Assembly: GCA_022577435.1 (NCBI GenBank)
Contig: JAKOON010000012.1
Location: 20,093,799-20,157,798 of the forward strand
DNA from: Embiotoca jacksoni
Taxonomy: Eukaryota; Chordata; Actinopteri; Embiotocidae
Length of the DNA: 64,000 nucleotides
Direction of reading: 5' to 3'
Shown: positions 11,345 to 24,048 of the stretch, piece after piece
Numbering within the stretch: position 1 is the first letter of the stretch
How the letters are laid out: every line of letters starts with the position of its first letter
The notes under the pieces: model-generated
The model's database searches: none
The model's input: the letters and a program-made list of their open reading frames with translations, nothing else
Told to the model about the DNA's origin: nothing
Translations under genes and position numbers: made by a program

Positions 11345-12808
11345 GTTTACGAACAAATTTCTTTATCAGCAAATGGGATACACTACATGGCCAAAGTGGC
11401 TTCACTTTGTATCTGCAATTACACAGAAAACAGCATTTCAAGTCTCACTTTCTCAGCCTAATGTAAAACTGCATCACAGCGCCACGGCTTAAACTAAGTG
11501 TTTACAAACAAGTGTCATACTCAGAACTTTGGCAAATGGGATAAACTACATGGGCAAAGTGGCTTCAAGTCACTTTCTGTGGACAATTTCACAGGAAACA
11601 CAATGTTTCAAAAACAGCCTTATCTCAGCGAGAGAAGCTCAAAAACAGCATAAAAAGGCATTACAGTGCCACGGCTTAAATAAAGTGTTTACGAACAAAT
11701 TTCTTCATCAGTACTATGGCAAATGGGATAAACTACAAGTACAAAGTGGTTTCACGTCACTTTGTGTGGACAATTTCACAGGAAACACAATGTTTCAAAA
11801 ACAGCCTTATCTCAGCGAGAGAAGCTCAAAAATAGCATAAAACTGCATTACGGTGCCACGGCTTAAACTAAGTGTTTACGAACAAATTTCTTCATCAGTA
11901 CTATGGCAAATGAGATAAACTACTTGGACAAAGTGGCTTCAAGTCACTTTGTGTGGACAATTTCACAGGAAACACAATGTTTCAAAAACAGCCTTATCTC
12001 AGCGAGAGAAGCTCAAAAACAGCATAAAACTGCATTACAGTGCCACGGCTTAAACTAAGTGTTTACGAACAAATTTCTTCATCAGTACTATGGCAAATGG
12101 GATAAACTACAAGGACAAAGTGGTTTCACGTCACTTTGTGTGGACAATTTCACAGGAAACACAATGTTTCAAAAACAGCCTTATCTCAGCGAGAGAAGCT
12201 CAAAAACAGCATAAAACTGCATTACAGTGCCACGGCTTAAACTAAGTGTTTACGAACAAATTTCTTCATCAGTACTATGGCAAATGGGATAAACTACAAG
12301 GACAAAGTGGTTTCACGTCACTTTGTGTGGACAATTTCACAGGAAACACAATGTTTCAAAAACAGCCTTATCTCAGCGAGAGAAGCTCAAATACAGCATA
12401 AACCTGCATTACAGTGCCACGGCTTAAGCTAATTGTTTACGAACAAATTTTTTCAGACGTACTATGGCAAATAGGATAAAATACATGGACAAAGTGGCTT
12501 CATGTCACTTTGTGTGGACAATTTCACAGGAAACACAATGTTTCAAAAACAGCCTTATCTCAGTGAGAGAAGCTCAAAAACAGCATAAAACTGCATTACA
12601 GTGCCACGGCTTAAACTAAGTGTTTACGAACAAATTTCTTCATCAGTACTATGGCAAATGGGATAAACTACAAGGACAAAGTGGTTTCACGTCACTTTGT
12701 GTGGACAATTTCACAGGAAACACAATGTTTCAAAAACAGCCTTATCTCAGCGAGAGAAGCTCAAATACAGCATAAAACTGCATTACAGTGCCACGGCTTA
12801 AACTAAGT
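11345..12808 (+). repeat. Unit S + 7 L (1464 bp)
   Basis: S 11345; T1 11500 (AAAAAGGCATT variant); C 11687 (CAAGTACAAAG variant); D 11874; C 12061; C 12248; Ut 12435; C 12622. Third copy of the 7-L string of 6229 and 8043. Confidence 0.92.
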
Positions 12809-13711
12809 GTTTACGAACAAATTTCTTCATCAGCAAATGGGATACACTACATGGCCAAAGTGGCTTCACTTTGTATCTGCAATTACACAGAAAACAGCAT
12901 TTCAAGTCTCACTTTCTCAGCCTAATGTAAAACTGCATCACAGCGCCACGGCTTAAACTAAGTGTTTACAAACAAGTGTCATACTCAGAACTTTGGCAAA
13001 TGGGATAAACTACATGGGCAAAGCGGTTTCAAGTCACTTTGTGTGGACAATTTCACAGGAAACACAATGTTTCAAAAACAGCCTTATCTCAGCGAGAGAA
13101 GCTCAAAAACAGCATAAAAATGCATTACAGTGCCACGGCTTAAATTAAGTGTTTACGAACAAATTTCTTCATCAGTACTATGGCAAATGGGATAAACTAC
13201 AAGGACAAAGTGGTTTCACGTCACTTTGTGTGGACAATTTCACAGGAAACACAATGTTTCAAAAACAGCCTTATCTCAGTGAGAGAAGCTCAAAAACAGC
13301 ATAAACCTGCATTACAGTGCCATGGCTTAAGCTCATTGTTTACGAACAAATTTTTTCAGACGTACTATGGCAAATGGGATAAAATACATGGACAAAGTGG
13401 CTTCAAGTCACTTTGTGTGGACAATTTCACAGGAAACACAATGTTTCAAAAACAGCCTTATCTCAGCGAGAGAAGCTCAAATACAGCATAAAACTGCATT
13501 ATAGTGCCACGGCTTAAACTAAGTGTTTACGAACAAATTTCTTCATCAGTACTATGGCAAATGGGATAAACTACAAGGACAAAGTGGTTTCACGTCACTT
13601 TGTGTGGACAATTTCACAGGAAACACAATGTTTCAAAAACAGCCTTATCTCAGCGAGAGAAGCTCAAATACAGCATAAAACTGCATTACAGTGCCACGGC
13701 TTAAACTAAGT
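12809..13711 (+). repeat. Unit S + 4 L (903 bp)
   Basis: S 12809; T1' 12964; C 13151; Ua 13338; C 13525. It follows the pattern of 9352-10254 except that the last monomer is C rather than D. Confidence 0.92.
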
Positions 13712-14988
13712 GTTTACGAACAAATTTCTTTATCAGCAAATGGGATACACTACATGGCCAAAGTGGCTTCACTTTGTATCTGCAATTACACAGAAAACAG
13801 CATTTCAAGTCTCACTTTCTCAGCCTAATGTAAAACTGCATCACAGCGCCACGGCTTAAACTAAGTGTTTACAAACAAGTGTCATACTCAGAACTTTGGC
13901 AAATGGGATAAACTACATGGGCAAAGTGGCTTCAAGTCACTTTGTGTGGACAATTTCACAGGAAACACAATGTTTCAAAAACAGCCTTATCTCAGCGAGA
14001 GAAGCTCAAAAATAGCATAAAACTGCATTACGGTGCCACGGCTTAAACTAAGTGTTTACGAACAAATTTCTTCATCAGTACTATGGCAAATGAGATAAAC
14101 TACTTGGACAAAGTGGCTTCAAGTCACTTTGTGTGGACAATTTCACAGGAAACACAATGTTTCAAAAACAGCCTTATCTCAGCGAGAGAAGCTCAAAAAC
14201 AGCATAAAACTGCATTACAGTGCCACGGCTTAAACTAAGTGTTTACGAACAAATTTCTTCATCAGTACTATGGCAAATGGGATAAACTACAAGGACAAAG
14301 TGGTTTCACGTCACTTTGTGTGGACAATTTCACAGGAAACACAATGTTTCAAAAACAGCCTTATCTCAGCGAGAGAAGCTCAAAAACAGCATAAAACTGC
14401 ATTACAGTGCCACGGCTTAAACTAAGTGTTTACGAACAAATTTCTTCATCAGTACTATGGCAAATGGGATAAACTACAAGGACAAAGTGGTTTCACGTCA
14501 CTTTGTGTGGACAATTTCACAGGAAACACAATGTTTCAAAAACAGCCTTATCTCAGCGAGAGAAGCTCAAAAACAGCATAAAACTGCATTACAGTTCCAC
14601 GGCTTAAGCTAATTGTTTACGAACAAATTTTTTCAGACGTACTATGGCAAATGGGATAAAAGACATGGACAAAGTGGCTTCAAGTCACTTTGTGTGGACA
14701 ATTTCACAGGAAACACAATGTTTCAAAAACAGCCTTATCTCAGCGAGAGAAGCTCAAATACAGCATAAACCTGCATTACAGTGCCACGGCTTAAGCTAAT
14801 TGTTTACGAACAAATTTTTTCAGACGTACTATGGCAAATAGGATAAAATACATGGACAAAGTGGCTTCATGTCACTTTGTGTGGACAATTTCACAGGAAA
14901 CACAATGTTTCAAAAACAGCCTTATCTCAGTGAGAGAAGCTCAAAAACAGCATAAAACTGCATTACAGTGCCACGGCTTAAACTAAGT
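13712..14988 (+). repeat. Unit S + 6 L (1277 bp)
   Basis: S 13712; T1/C fusion 13867; D 14054; C 14241; C 14428; Ug 14615; Ut 14802. One L fewer than its relatives at 6074, 7880 and 11345, because the T1 and the following C are fused. Confidence 0.92.
13867..14053 (+). repeat. T1/C fusion monomer
   Basis: T1 head, but with CTTTGTGTGG and the AAAAATAGC/CGGTGCC tail that elsewhere belongs to the next C monomer (6416, 8230, 11687). A one-monomer deletion with its breakpoint around CAAGTCACTTT fits. Confidence 0.88.
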
Positions 14989-15891
14989 GTTTACGAACAA
15001 ATTTCTTCATCAGCAAATGGGATACACTACATGGCCAAAGTGGCTTCACTTTGTATCTGCAATTACACAGAAAACAGCATTTCAAGTCTCACTTTCTCAG
15101 CCTAATGTAAAACTGCATCACAGCGCCACAGCTTAAACTAAGTGTTTACAAACAAGTGTCATACTCAGAACTTTGGCAAATGGGATAAACTACATGGGCA
15201 AAGCGGTTTCAAGTCACTTTGTGTGGACAATTTCACAGGAAACACAATGTTTCAAAAACAGCCTTATCTCAGCGAGAGAAGCTCAAAAACAGCATAAAAA
15301 TGCATTACAGTGCCACGGCTTAAATTAAGTGTTTACGAACAAATTTCTTCATCAGTACTATGGCAAATGGGATAAACTACAAGGACAAAGTGGTTTCACG
15401 TCACTTTGTGTGGACAATTTCACAGGAAACACAATGTTTCAAAAACAGCCTTATCTCAGTGAGAGAAGCTCAAAAACAGCATAAACCTGCATTACAGTGC
15501 CATGGCTTAAGCTCATTGTTTACGAACAAATTTTTTCAGACGTACTATGGCAAATGGGATAAAATACATGGACAAAGTGGCTTCAAGTCACTTTGTGTGG
15601 ACAATTTCACAGGAAACACAATGTTTCAAAAACAGCCTTATCTCAGCGAGAGAAGCTCAAAAACAGCATAAAACTGCATTACAGTGCCATGGCTTAAACT
15701 AAGTGTTTACGAACAAATTTCTTCATCAGTATTATGGCAAATGAGATAAACTACTTGGACAAAGTGGCTTCAAGTCACTTTGTGTGGACAATTTCACAGG
15801 AAACACAATGTTTCAAAAACAGCCTTATCTCAGCGAGAGAAGCTCAAATACAGCATAAAACTGCATTATAGTGCCACGGCTTAAACTAAGT
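14989..15891 (+). repeat. Unit S + 4 L (903 bp)
   Basis: S 14989 (tail GCCACAGC, a lost CpG); T1' 15144; C 15331; Ua 15518; D 15705. Resembles 9352-10254. Confidence 0.92.
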
Positions 15892-17542
15892 GTTTACGAA
15901 CAAATTTCTTTATCAGCAAATGGGATACACTACATGGCCAAAGTGGCTTCACTTTGTATCTGCAATTACACAGAAAACAGCATTTCAAGTCTCACTTTCT
16001 CAGCCTAATGTAAAACAGCATCACAGCGCCACGGCTTAAACTAAGTGTTTACAAACAAGTTTCATACTCAGACCTATGGCAAATGGGATAAACTACATGA
16101 ACAAAGTGGTTTCAAGTCACTTTGTGTGGACAATTTCACAGGAAACACAATGTTTCAAAAACAGCCTTATCTCAGCGAGAGAAGCTCAAAAACAGCATAA
16201 AACTGCATTACAGTTCCACGGCTTAAGCTAATTGTTTACGAACAAATTTTTTCAGACGTACTATGGCAAATGGGATAAAAGACATGGACAAAGTGGCTTC
16301 AAGTCACTTTGTGTGGACAATTTCACAGGAAACACAATGTTTCAAAAACAGCCTTATCTCAGCGAGAGAAGCTCAACTACAGCATAAAACTGCATTATAG
16401 TGCCACGGCTTAAACTAAGTGTTTACGAACAAATTTCTTCATCAGTACTATGGCAAATGGGATAAACTACAAGGACAAAGTGGTTTCACGTCACTTTGTG
16501 TGGACAATTTCACAGGAAACACAATGTTTCAAAAACAGCCTTATCTCAGCGAGAGAAGCTCAAAAACAGCATAAAACTGCATTACAGTGCCACGGCTTAA
16601 ATTAAGTGTTTACGAACAAATTTCTTCATCAGTACTATGGCAAATGGGATAAACTACAAGGACAAAGTGGTTTCACGTCACTTTGTGTGGACAATTTCAC
16701 AGGAAACACAATGTTTCAAAAACAGCCTTATCTCAGCGAGAGAAGCTCAAAAACAGCATAAACCTGCATTACAGTGCCACGGCTTAAATTAAGTGTTTAC
16801 GAACAAATTTCTTCATCAGTACTATGGCAAATGGGATAAACTACAAGGACAAAGTGGTTTCACGTCACTTTGTGTGGACAATTTCACAGGAAACACAATG
16901 TTTCAAAAACAGCCTTATCTCAGCGAGAGAAGCTCAAAAACAGCATAAACCTGCATTACAGTGCCACGGCTTAAGCTAATTGTTTACGAACAAATTTTTT
17001 CAGACGTACTATGGCAAATGGGATAAAATACATGGACAAAGTGGCTTCATGTCACTTTGTGTGGACAATTTCACAGGAAACACAATGTTTCAAAAACAGC
17101 CTTATCTCAGTGAGAGAAGCTCAAAAACAGCATAAAACTGCATTACAGTGCCACGGCTTAAACTAAGTGTTTACGAACAAATTTCTTCATCAGTACTATG
17201 GCAAATGAGATAAACTACTTGGACAAAGTGGTTTCAAGTCACTTTGTGTGGACAATTTCACAGGAAACACAATGTTTCAAAAACAGCCTTATCTCAGCGA
17301 GAGAAGCTCAAAAACAGCATAAAAATGCATTACAGTGCCACGGCTTAAATTAAGTGTTTACGAACAAATTTCTTCATCAGTACTATGGCAAATGGGATAA
17401 ACTACAAGGACAAAGTGGTTTCACGTCACTTTGTGTGGACAATTTCACAGGAAACACAATGTTTCAAAAACAGCCTTATCTCAGCGAGAGAAGCTCAAAT
17501 ACAGCATAAAACTGCATTACAGTGCCACGGCTTAAACTAAGT
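15892..17542 (+). repeat. Unit S + 8 L (1651 bp)
   Basis: S 15892; T2 16047; Ug 16234; C 16421; C 16608; C 16795; Ua 16982 (CATGTCAC); D 17169 with GGTTTCAAG; C 17356. Confidence 0.91.
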
Positions 17543-18071
17543 GTTTACGAACAAATTTCTTCATCAGCAAATGGGATACACTAAATGGCCAAAGTGGCTT
17601 CACTTTGTATCTGCAATTACACAGAAAACAACATTTCAAGTCTCACTTTCTCAGCCTAATGTAAAACTGCATCACAGCTCCACGGCTTAAACTAAGTGTT
17701 TACAAACAAGTTTCATACTCAGAACTTTGGCAAATGGGATACACTACATGGGCAAAGTGGTTTCAAGTCACTTTGTGTGGACAATTTCACAGGAAACACA
17801 ATGTTTCAAAAAAAGCCTTATCTCAGCGAGAGAAGCTCAAAAACAGCATAAAAATGCATTACAGTGTCACGGCTTAAATTAAGTGTTTACGAACAAATTT
17901 CTTCATCAGTACTATGGCAAATGGGATAAACTACAAGGACAAAGTGGTGTCACGTCACTTTGTGTGGACAATTTCACAGGAATCACAATGTTTCAAAAAC
18001 AGCCTTATCTCAGCGAGAGAAGCTCAAAAACAGCATAAAACTGCATTACAGTGCCACGGCTTAAACTAAGT
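17543..18071 (+). repeat. Unit S + 2 L (529 bp)
   Basis: S 17543 (ACTAAATGG and AACATTTC variants); T3 17698; C* 17885 (GTGTCACG, CAGGAATCAC). First T3 head in the window. Confidence 0.91.
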
Positions 18072-19161
18072 GTTTACGAACAAATTTCTTTATCAGCAAA
18101 TGGGATACACTACATGGCCAAAGTGGCTTCACTTTGTATCTGCAATTACACAGAAAACAGCATTTCAAGTCTCACTTTCTCAGCCTAATGTAAAACTGCA
18201 TCACAGCTCCACGGCTTAAACTAAGTGTTTACAAACAAGTGTCATACTCAGAACTTTGGCAAATGGGATAAACTACATGGGCAAAGTGGCTTCAAGTCAC
18301 TTTCTGTGGACAATTTCACAGGAAACACAATGTTTCAAAAACAGCCTTATCTCAGCGAGAGAAGCTCAAAAACAGCATAAAAATGCATTAAAGTGCCACG
18401 GCTTAAATTAAGTGTTTACGAACAAATTTCTTCATCAGTACTATGGCAAATGAGATAAACTACAAGAACAAAGTGGTTTCAAGTCACTTTGTGTGGACAA
18501 TTTCACAGGAAACACAATGTTTCAAAAACAGCCTTATCTAAGCGAGAGAAGCTCAAATACAGCATAAAACTGCATTACAGTGCCACGGCTTAAACTAAGT
18601 GTTTACGAACAAATTTCTTCATCAGTACTATGGCAAATGGGATAAACTACAAGGACAAAGTGGTTTCACGTCACTTTGTGTGGACAATTTCACAGGAAAC
18701 ACAATGTTTCAAAAACAGCCTTATCTCAGCGAGAGAAGCTCAAAAACAGCATAAACCTGCATTACAGTGCCACGGCTTAAGCTCATTGTTTACGAACAAA
18801 TTTTTTCAGACGTACTATGGCAAATGGGATAAAATACATGGACAAAGTGGCTTCAAGTCACTTTGTGTGGACAATTTCACAGGAAACACAATGTTTCAAA
18901 AACAGCCTTATCTCAGCGAGAGAAGCTCAACTACAGCATAAAACTGCATTATAGTGCCACGGCTTAAACTAAGTGTTTACGAACAAATTTCTTCATCAGT
19001 ACTATGGCAAATGAGATAAACTACTTGGACAAAGTGGCTTCAAGTCACTTTGTGTGGACAATTTCACAGTAAACACAATGTTTCAAAAACAGCCTTATCT
19101 CAGCGAGAGAAGCTCAAATACAGCATAAAACTGCATTACAGTGCCACGGCTTAAACTAAGT
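18072..19161 (+). repeat. Unit S + 5 L (1090 bp)
   Basis: S 18072; T1 18227; mixed D-like 18414 (GAGATAAACTACAAGAAC); C 18601; Ua 18788; D 18975 (CAGTAAAC). Confidence 0.91.
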
Positions 19162-20438
19162 GTTTACGAACAAATTTCTTTATCAGCAAATGGGATACAC
19201 TACATGGCCAAAGTGGCTTCACTTTGTATCTGCAATTACACAGAAAACAGCATTTCAAGTCTCACTTTCTCAGCCTAATGTAAAACTGCATCACAGCGCC
19301 ACGGCTTAAACTAAGTGTTTACAAACAAGTGTCATACTCAGAACTTTGGCAAATGGGATAAACTACATGGGCAAAGTGGCTTCAAGTCACTTTCTGTGGA
19401 CAATTTCACAGGAAACACAATGTTTCAAAAACAGCCTTATCTCAGCGAGAGAAGCTCAAAAACAGCATAAAAATGCATTACAGTGCCACGGCTTAAATTA
19501 AGTGTTTACGAACAAATTTCTTCATCAGTACTATGGCAAATGGGATAAAATACATGGACAAAGTGGCTTCATGTCACTTTGTGTGGACAATTTCACAGGA
19601 AACACAATGTTTCAAAAACAGCCTTATCTCAGTGAGAGAAGCTCAAAAACAGCATAAAACTGCATTACAGTGCCACGGCTTAAACTAAGTGTTTACGAAC
19701 AAATTTCTTCATCAGTACTATGGCAAATGAGATAAACTACTTGGACAAAGTGGTTTCAAGTCACTTTGTGTGGACAATTTCACAGGAAACACAATGTTTC
19801 AAAAACAGCCTTATCTCAGCGAGAGAAGCTCAAAAACAGCATAAAAATGCATTACAGTGCCACGGCTTAAATTAAGTGTTTACGAACAAATTTCTTCATC
19901 AGTACTATGGCAAATGGGATAAACTACAAGGACAAAGTGGTTTCACGTCACTTTGTGTGGACAATTTCACAGGAAACACAATGTTTCAAAAACAGCCTTA
20001 TCTCAGCGAGAGAAGCTCAAAAACAGCATAAAAATGCATTACAGTGCCACGGCTTAAATTAAGTGTTTACGAACAAATTTCTTCATCAGTACTATGGCAA
20101 ATGGGATAAACTACAAGGACAAAGTGGTTTCACGTCACTTTGTGTGGACAATTTCACAGGAAACACAATGTTTCAAAAACAGCCTTATCTCAGTGAGAGA
20201 AGCTCAAAAACAGCATAAACCTGCATTACAGTGCCATGGCTTAAGCTCATTGTTTACGAACAAATTTTTTCAGACGTACTATGGCAAATGGGATAAAATA
20301 CATGGACAAAGTGGCTTCAAGTCACTTTGTGTGGACAATTTCACAGGAAACACAATGTTTCAAAAACAGCCTTATCTCAGCGAGAGAAGCTCAAAAACAG
20401 CATAAAACTGCATTACAGTGCCATGGCTTAAACTAAGT
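19162..20438 (+). repeat. Unit S + 6 L (1277 bp)
   Basis: S 19162; T1 19317; C-head/Ua-body fusion 19504; D 19691; C 19878; C 20065; Ua 20252. Confidence 0.91.
19504..19690 (+). repeat. C-head/Ua-body fusion monomer
   Basis: The head is C type (CATCAGTACTATGG); from AAAATACATGGAC and CATGTCAC it is Ua type. A similar junction occurs at 27503-27689, but with CAAGTCAC, so the two may be independent. Confidence 0.8.
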
Positions 20439-21528
20439 GTTTACGAACAAATTTCTTTATCAGCAAATGGGATACACTACATGGACAAAGTGGCTTCACT
20501 TTGTATCTGCAATTACACAGAAAACAGCATTTCAAGTCTCACTTTCTCAGCCTAATGTAAAACTGCATCACAGCTCCACGGCTGAAACTAAGTGTTTACA
20601 AACAAGTGTCATACTCAGAACTTTGGCAAATGGGATAAACTACATGGGCAAAGTGGCTTCAAGTCACTTTCTGTGGACAATTTCACAGGAAACACAATGT
20701 TTCAAAAACAGCCTTATCTCAGCGAGAGAAGCTCAAAAACAGCATAAAAATGCATTACAGTGCCACGGCTTAAATTAAGTGTTTACGAACAAATTTCTTC
20801 ATCAGTACTATGGCAAATGGGATAAACTACAAGGACAAAGTGGTTTCACGTCACTTTGTGTGGACAATTTCACAGGAAACACAATGTTTCAAAAACAGCC
20901 TTATCTCAGCGAGAGAAGCTCAAAAACAGCATAAAACTGCATTACAGTGCCACGGCTTAAACTAAGTGTTTACGAACAAATTTCTTCATCAGTACTATGG
21001 CAAATGAGATAAACTACTTGGACAAAGTGGCTTCAAGTCACTTTGTGTGGACAATTTCACAGGAAACACAATGTTTCAAAAACAGCCTTATCTAAGCGAG
21101 AGAAGCTCAAATACAGCATAAAACTGCATTACAGTGCCACGGCTTAAACTAAGTGTTTACGAACAAATTTCTTCATCAGTACTATGGCAAATGGGATAAA
21201 CTACAAGGACAAAGTGGTTTCACGTCACTTTGTGTGGACAATTTCACAGGAAACACAATGTTTCAAAAACAGCCTTATCTCAGCAAGAGAAGCTCAAAAA
21301 CAGCATAAACCTGCATTACAGTGCCACGGCTTAAGCTCATTGTTTACGAACAAATTTTTTCAGACGTACTATGGCAAATGGGATAAAATACATGGACAAA
21401 GTGGCTTCAAGTCACTTTGTGTGGACAATTTCACAGGAAACACAATGTTTCAAAAACAGCCTTATCTCAGCGAGAGAAGCTCAAAAACAGCATAAAACTG
21501 CATTATAGTGCCACGGCTTAAACTAAGT
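20439..21528 (+). repeat. Unit S + 5 L (1090 bp)
   Basis: S 20439, in which GGCTTAA became GGCTGAA, removing a stop and opening a chance 113-codon frame into T1; T1 20594; C 20781; D 20968; C 21155 (CAGCAAGAG, CpG to CpA); Ua 21342. Confidence 0.91.
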
Positions 21529-22244
21529 GTTTACGAACAAATTTCTTTATCAGCAAATGGGATACACTACATGGCCAAAGTGGCTTCACTTTGTATCTGC
21601 AATTACACAGAAAACAGCATTTCAAGTCTCACTTTCTCAGTCTAATGTAAAACAGCATCACAGCGCCACGGCTTAAACTAAGTGTTTACAAACAAGTTTC
21701 ATACTCAGACCTATGGCAAATGGGATAAACTACATGAACAAAGTGGTTTCAAGTCACTTTGTGTGGACAATTTCACAGGAAACACAATGTTTCAAAAACA
21801 GCCTTATCTCAGCGAGAGAAGCTCAAAAACAGCATAAAACTGCATTACAGTTCCACGGCTTAAGCTAATTGTTTACGAACAAATTTTTTCAGACGTACTA
21901 TGGCAAATGGGATAAAAGACATGGACAAAGTGGCTTCAAGTCACTTTGTGTGGACAATTTCACAGGAAACACAATGTTTCAAAAACAGCCTTATCTCAGC
22001 GAGAGAAGCTCAACTACAGCATAAAACTGCATTATAGTGCCACGGCTTAAACTAAGTGTTTACGAACAAATTTCTTCATCAGTACTATGGCAAATGAGAT
22101 AAACTACTTGGACAAAGTGGCTTCAAGTCACTTTGTGTGGACAATTTCACAGTAAACACAATGTTTCAAAAACAGCCTTATCTCAGCGAGAGAAGCTCAA
22201 ATACAGCATAAAACTGCATTACAGTGCCACGGCTTAAACTAAGT
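21529..22244 (+). repeat. Unit S + 3 L (716 bp)
   Basis: S 21529 (CTCAGTCTAATG variant); T2 21684; Ug 21871; D 22058 (CAGTAAAC). Confidence 0.91.
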
Positions 22245-23146
22245 GTTTACGAACAAATTTCTTTATCAGCAAATGGGATACACTACATGGCCAAAGTGGC
22301 TTCACTTTGTATCTGCAATTACACAGAAAACAGCATTTCAAGTCTCACTTTCTCAGCCTAATGTAAAACTGCATCACAGCTCCACGGCTTAAACTAAGTG
22401 TTTACAAACAAGTTTCATACTCAGAACTTTGGCAAATGGGATACACTACATGGGCAAAGTGGTTTCAAGTCACTTTGTGTGGACAATTTCACAGGAAACA
22501 CAATGTTTCAAAAAAAGCCTTATCTCAGCGAGAGAAGCTCAAAAACAGCATAAAAATGCATTACAGTGTCACGGCTTAAATTAAGTGTTTACGAACAAAT
22601 TTCTTCATCAGTACTATGCAATTGGGATAAACTACAAGGACAAAGTGGTTTCACGTCACTTTGTGTGGACAATTTCACAGGAAACACAATGTTTCAAAAA
22701 CAGCCTTATCTCAGAGAGAGAAGCTCAAATACAGCATAAAACTGCATTACAGTGCCACGGCTTAAGCTAATTGTTTACGAACAAATTTTTTCAGACGTAC
22801 TATGGCAAATGGGATAAAATACATGGACAAAGTGGCTTCATGTCACTTTGTGTGGACAATTTCACAGGAAACACAATGTTTCAAAAACAGCCTTATCTCA
22901 GTGAGAGAAGCTCAAAAACAGCATAAAACTGCATTACAGTGCCACGGCTTAAATTAAGTGTTTACGAACAAATTTCTTCATCAGTACTATGGCAAATGGG
23001 ATAAACTACTTGGACAAAGTGGTTTCAAGTCACTTTGTGTGGACAATTTCACAGGAAACACAATGTTTCAAAAACAGCCTTATCTCAGCGAGAGAAGCTC
23101 AAATACAGCATAAAACTGCATTATAGTGCCACGGCTTAAACTAAGT
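22245..23146 (+). repeat. Unit S + 4 L (902 bp), triplet copy 1
   Basis: S 22245; T3 22400 (AAAAAAAGCC, CAGTGTCACGG); C 22587 with TATGCAATTGGG, 1 bp short; Ua 22773 (CATGTCAC); C/D mixture 22960 (GGGATAAACTACTTGG). Confidence 0.93.
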
Positions 23147-24048
23147 GTTTACGAACAAATTTCTTTATCAGCAAATGGGATACACTACATGGCCAAAGTG
23201 GCTTCACTTTGTATCTGCAATTACACAGAAAACAGCATTTCAAGTCTCACTTTCTCAGCCTAATGTAAAACTGCATCACAGCTCCACGGCTTAAACTAAG
23301 TGTTTACAAACAAGTTTCATACTCAGAACTTTGGCAAATGGGATACACTACATGGGCAAAGTGGTTTCAAGTCACTTTGTGTGGACAATTTCACAGGAAA
23401 CACAATGTTTCAAAAAAAGCCTTATCTCAGCGAGAGAAGCTCAAAAACAGCATAAAAATGCATTACAGTGTCACGGCTTAAATTAAGTGTTTACGAACAA
23501 ATTTCTTCATCAGTACTATGCAATTGGGATAAACTACAAGGACAAAGTGGTTTCACGTCACTTTGTGTGGACAATTTCACAGGAAACACAATGTTTCAAA
23601 AACAGCCTTATCTCAGAGAGAGACGCTCAAATACAGCATAAAACTGCATTACAGTGCCACGGCTTAAGCTAATTGTTTACGAACAAATTTTTTCAGACGT
23701 ACTATGGCAAATGGGATAAAATACATGGACAAAGTGGCTTCATGTCACTTTGTGTGGACAATTTCACAGGAAACACAATGTTTCAAAAACAGCCTTATCT
23801 CAGTGAGAGAAGCTCAAAAACAGCATAAAACTGCATTACAGTGCCACGGCTTAAATTAAGTGTTTACGAACAAATTTCTTCATCAGTACTATGGCAAATG
23901 GGATAAACTACTTGGACAAAGTGGTTTCAAGTCACTTTGTGTGGACAATTTCACAGGAAACACAATGTTTCAAAAACAGCCTTATCTCAGCGAGAGAAGC
24001 TCAAATACAGCATAAAACTGCATTACAGTGCCACGGCTTAAACTAAGT
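23147..24048 (+). repeat. Unit S + 4 L (902 bp), triplet copy 2
   Basis: S 23147; T3 23302; C 23489 with the same 1-bp deletion and a private GAGACGCTC; Ua 23675; C/D mixture 23862. Same monomer order and spacing as copy 1. Confidence 0.93.

Larger units (their letters stand above)
6229..13480 (+). repeat. 1814/3457-bp duplicated block (3 copies)
   Basis: A T1-C-D-C-C-Ut-C string plus the following S and T1' occurs at 6229, 8043 (+1814) and 11500 (+3457). Shared markers are AATAAAG tails, AAAAATAGC with CGGTGCC, and the ATAGGAT U monomer. Copies 2 and 3 stay parallel to about 10040 and 13480. A fourth, shortened relative starts at 13867 with a fused first monomer. Confidence 0.9.
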
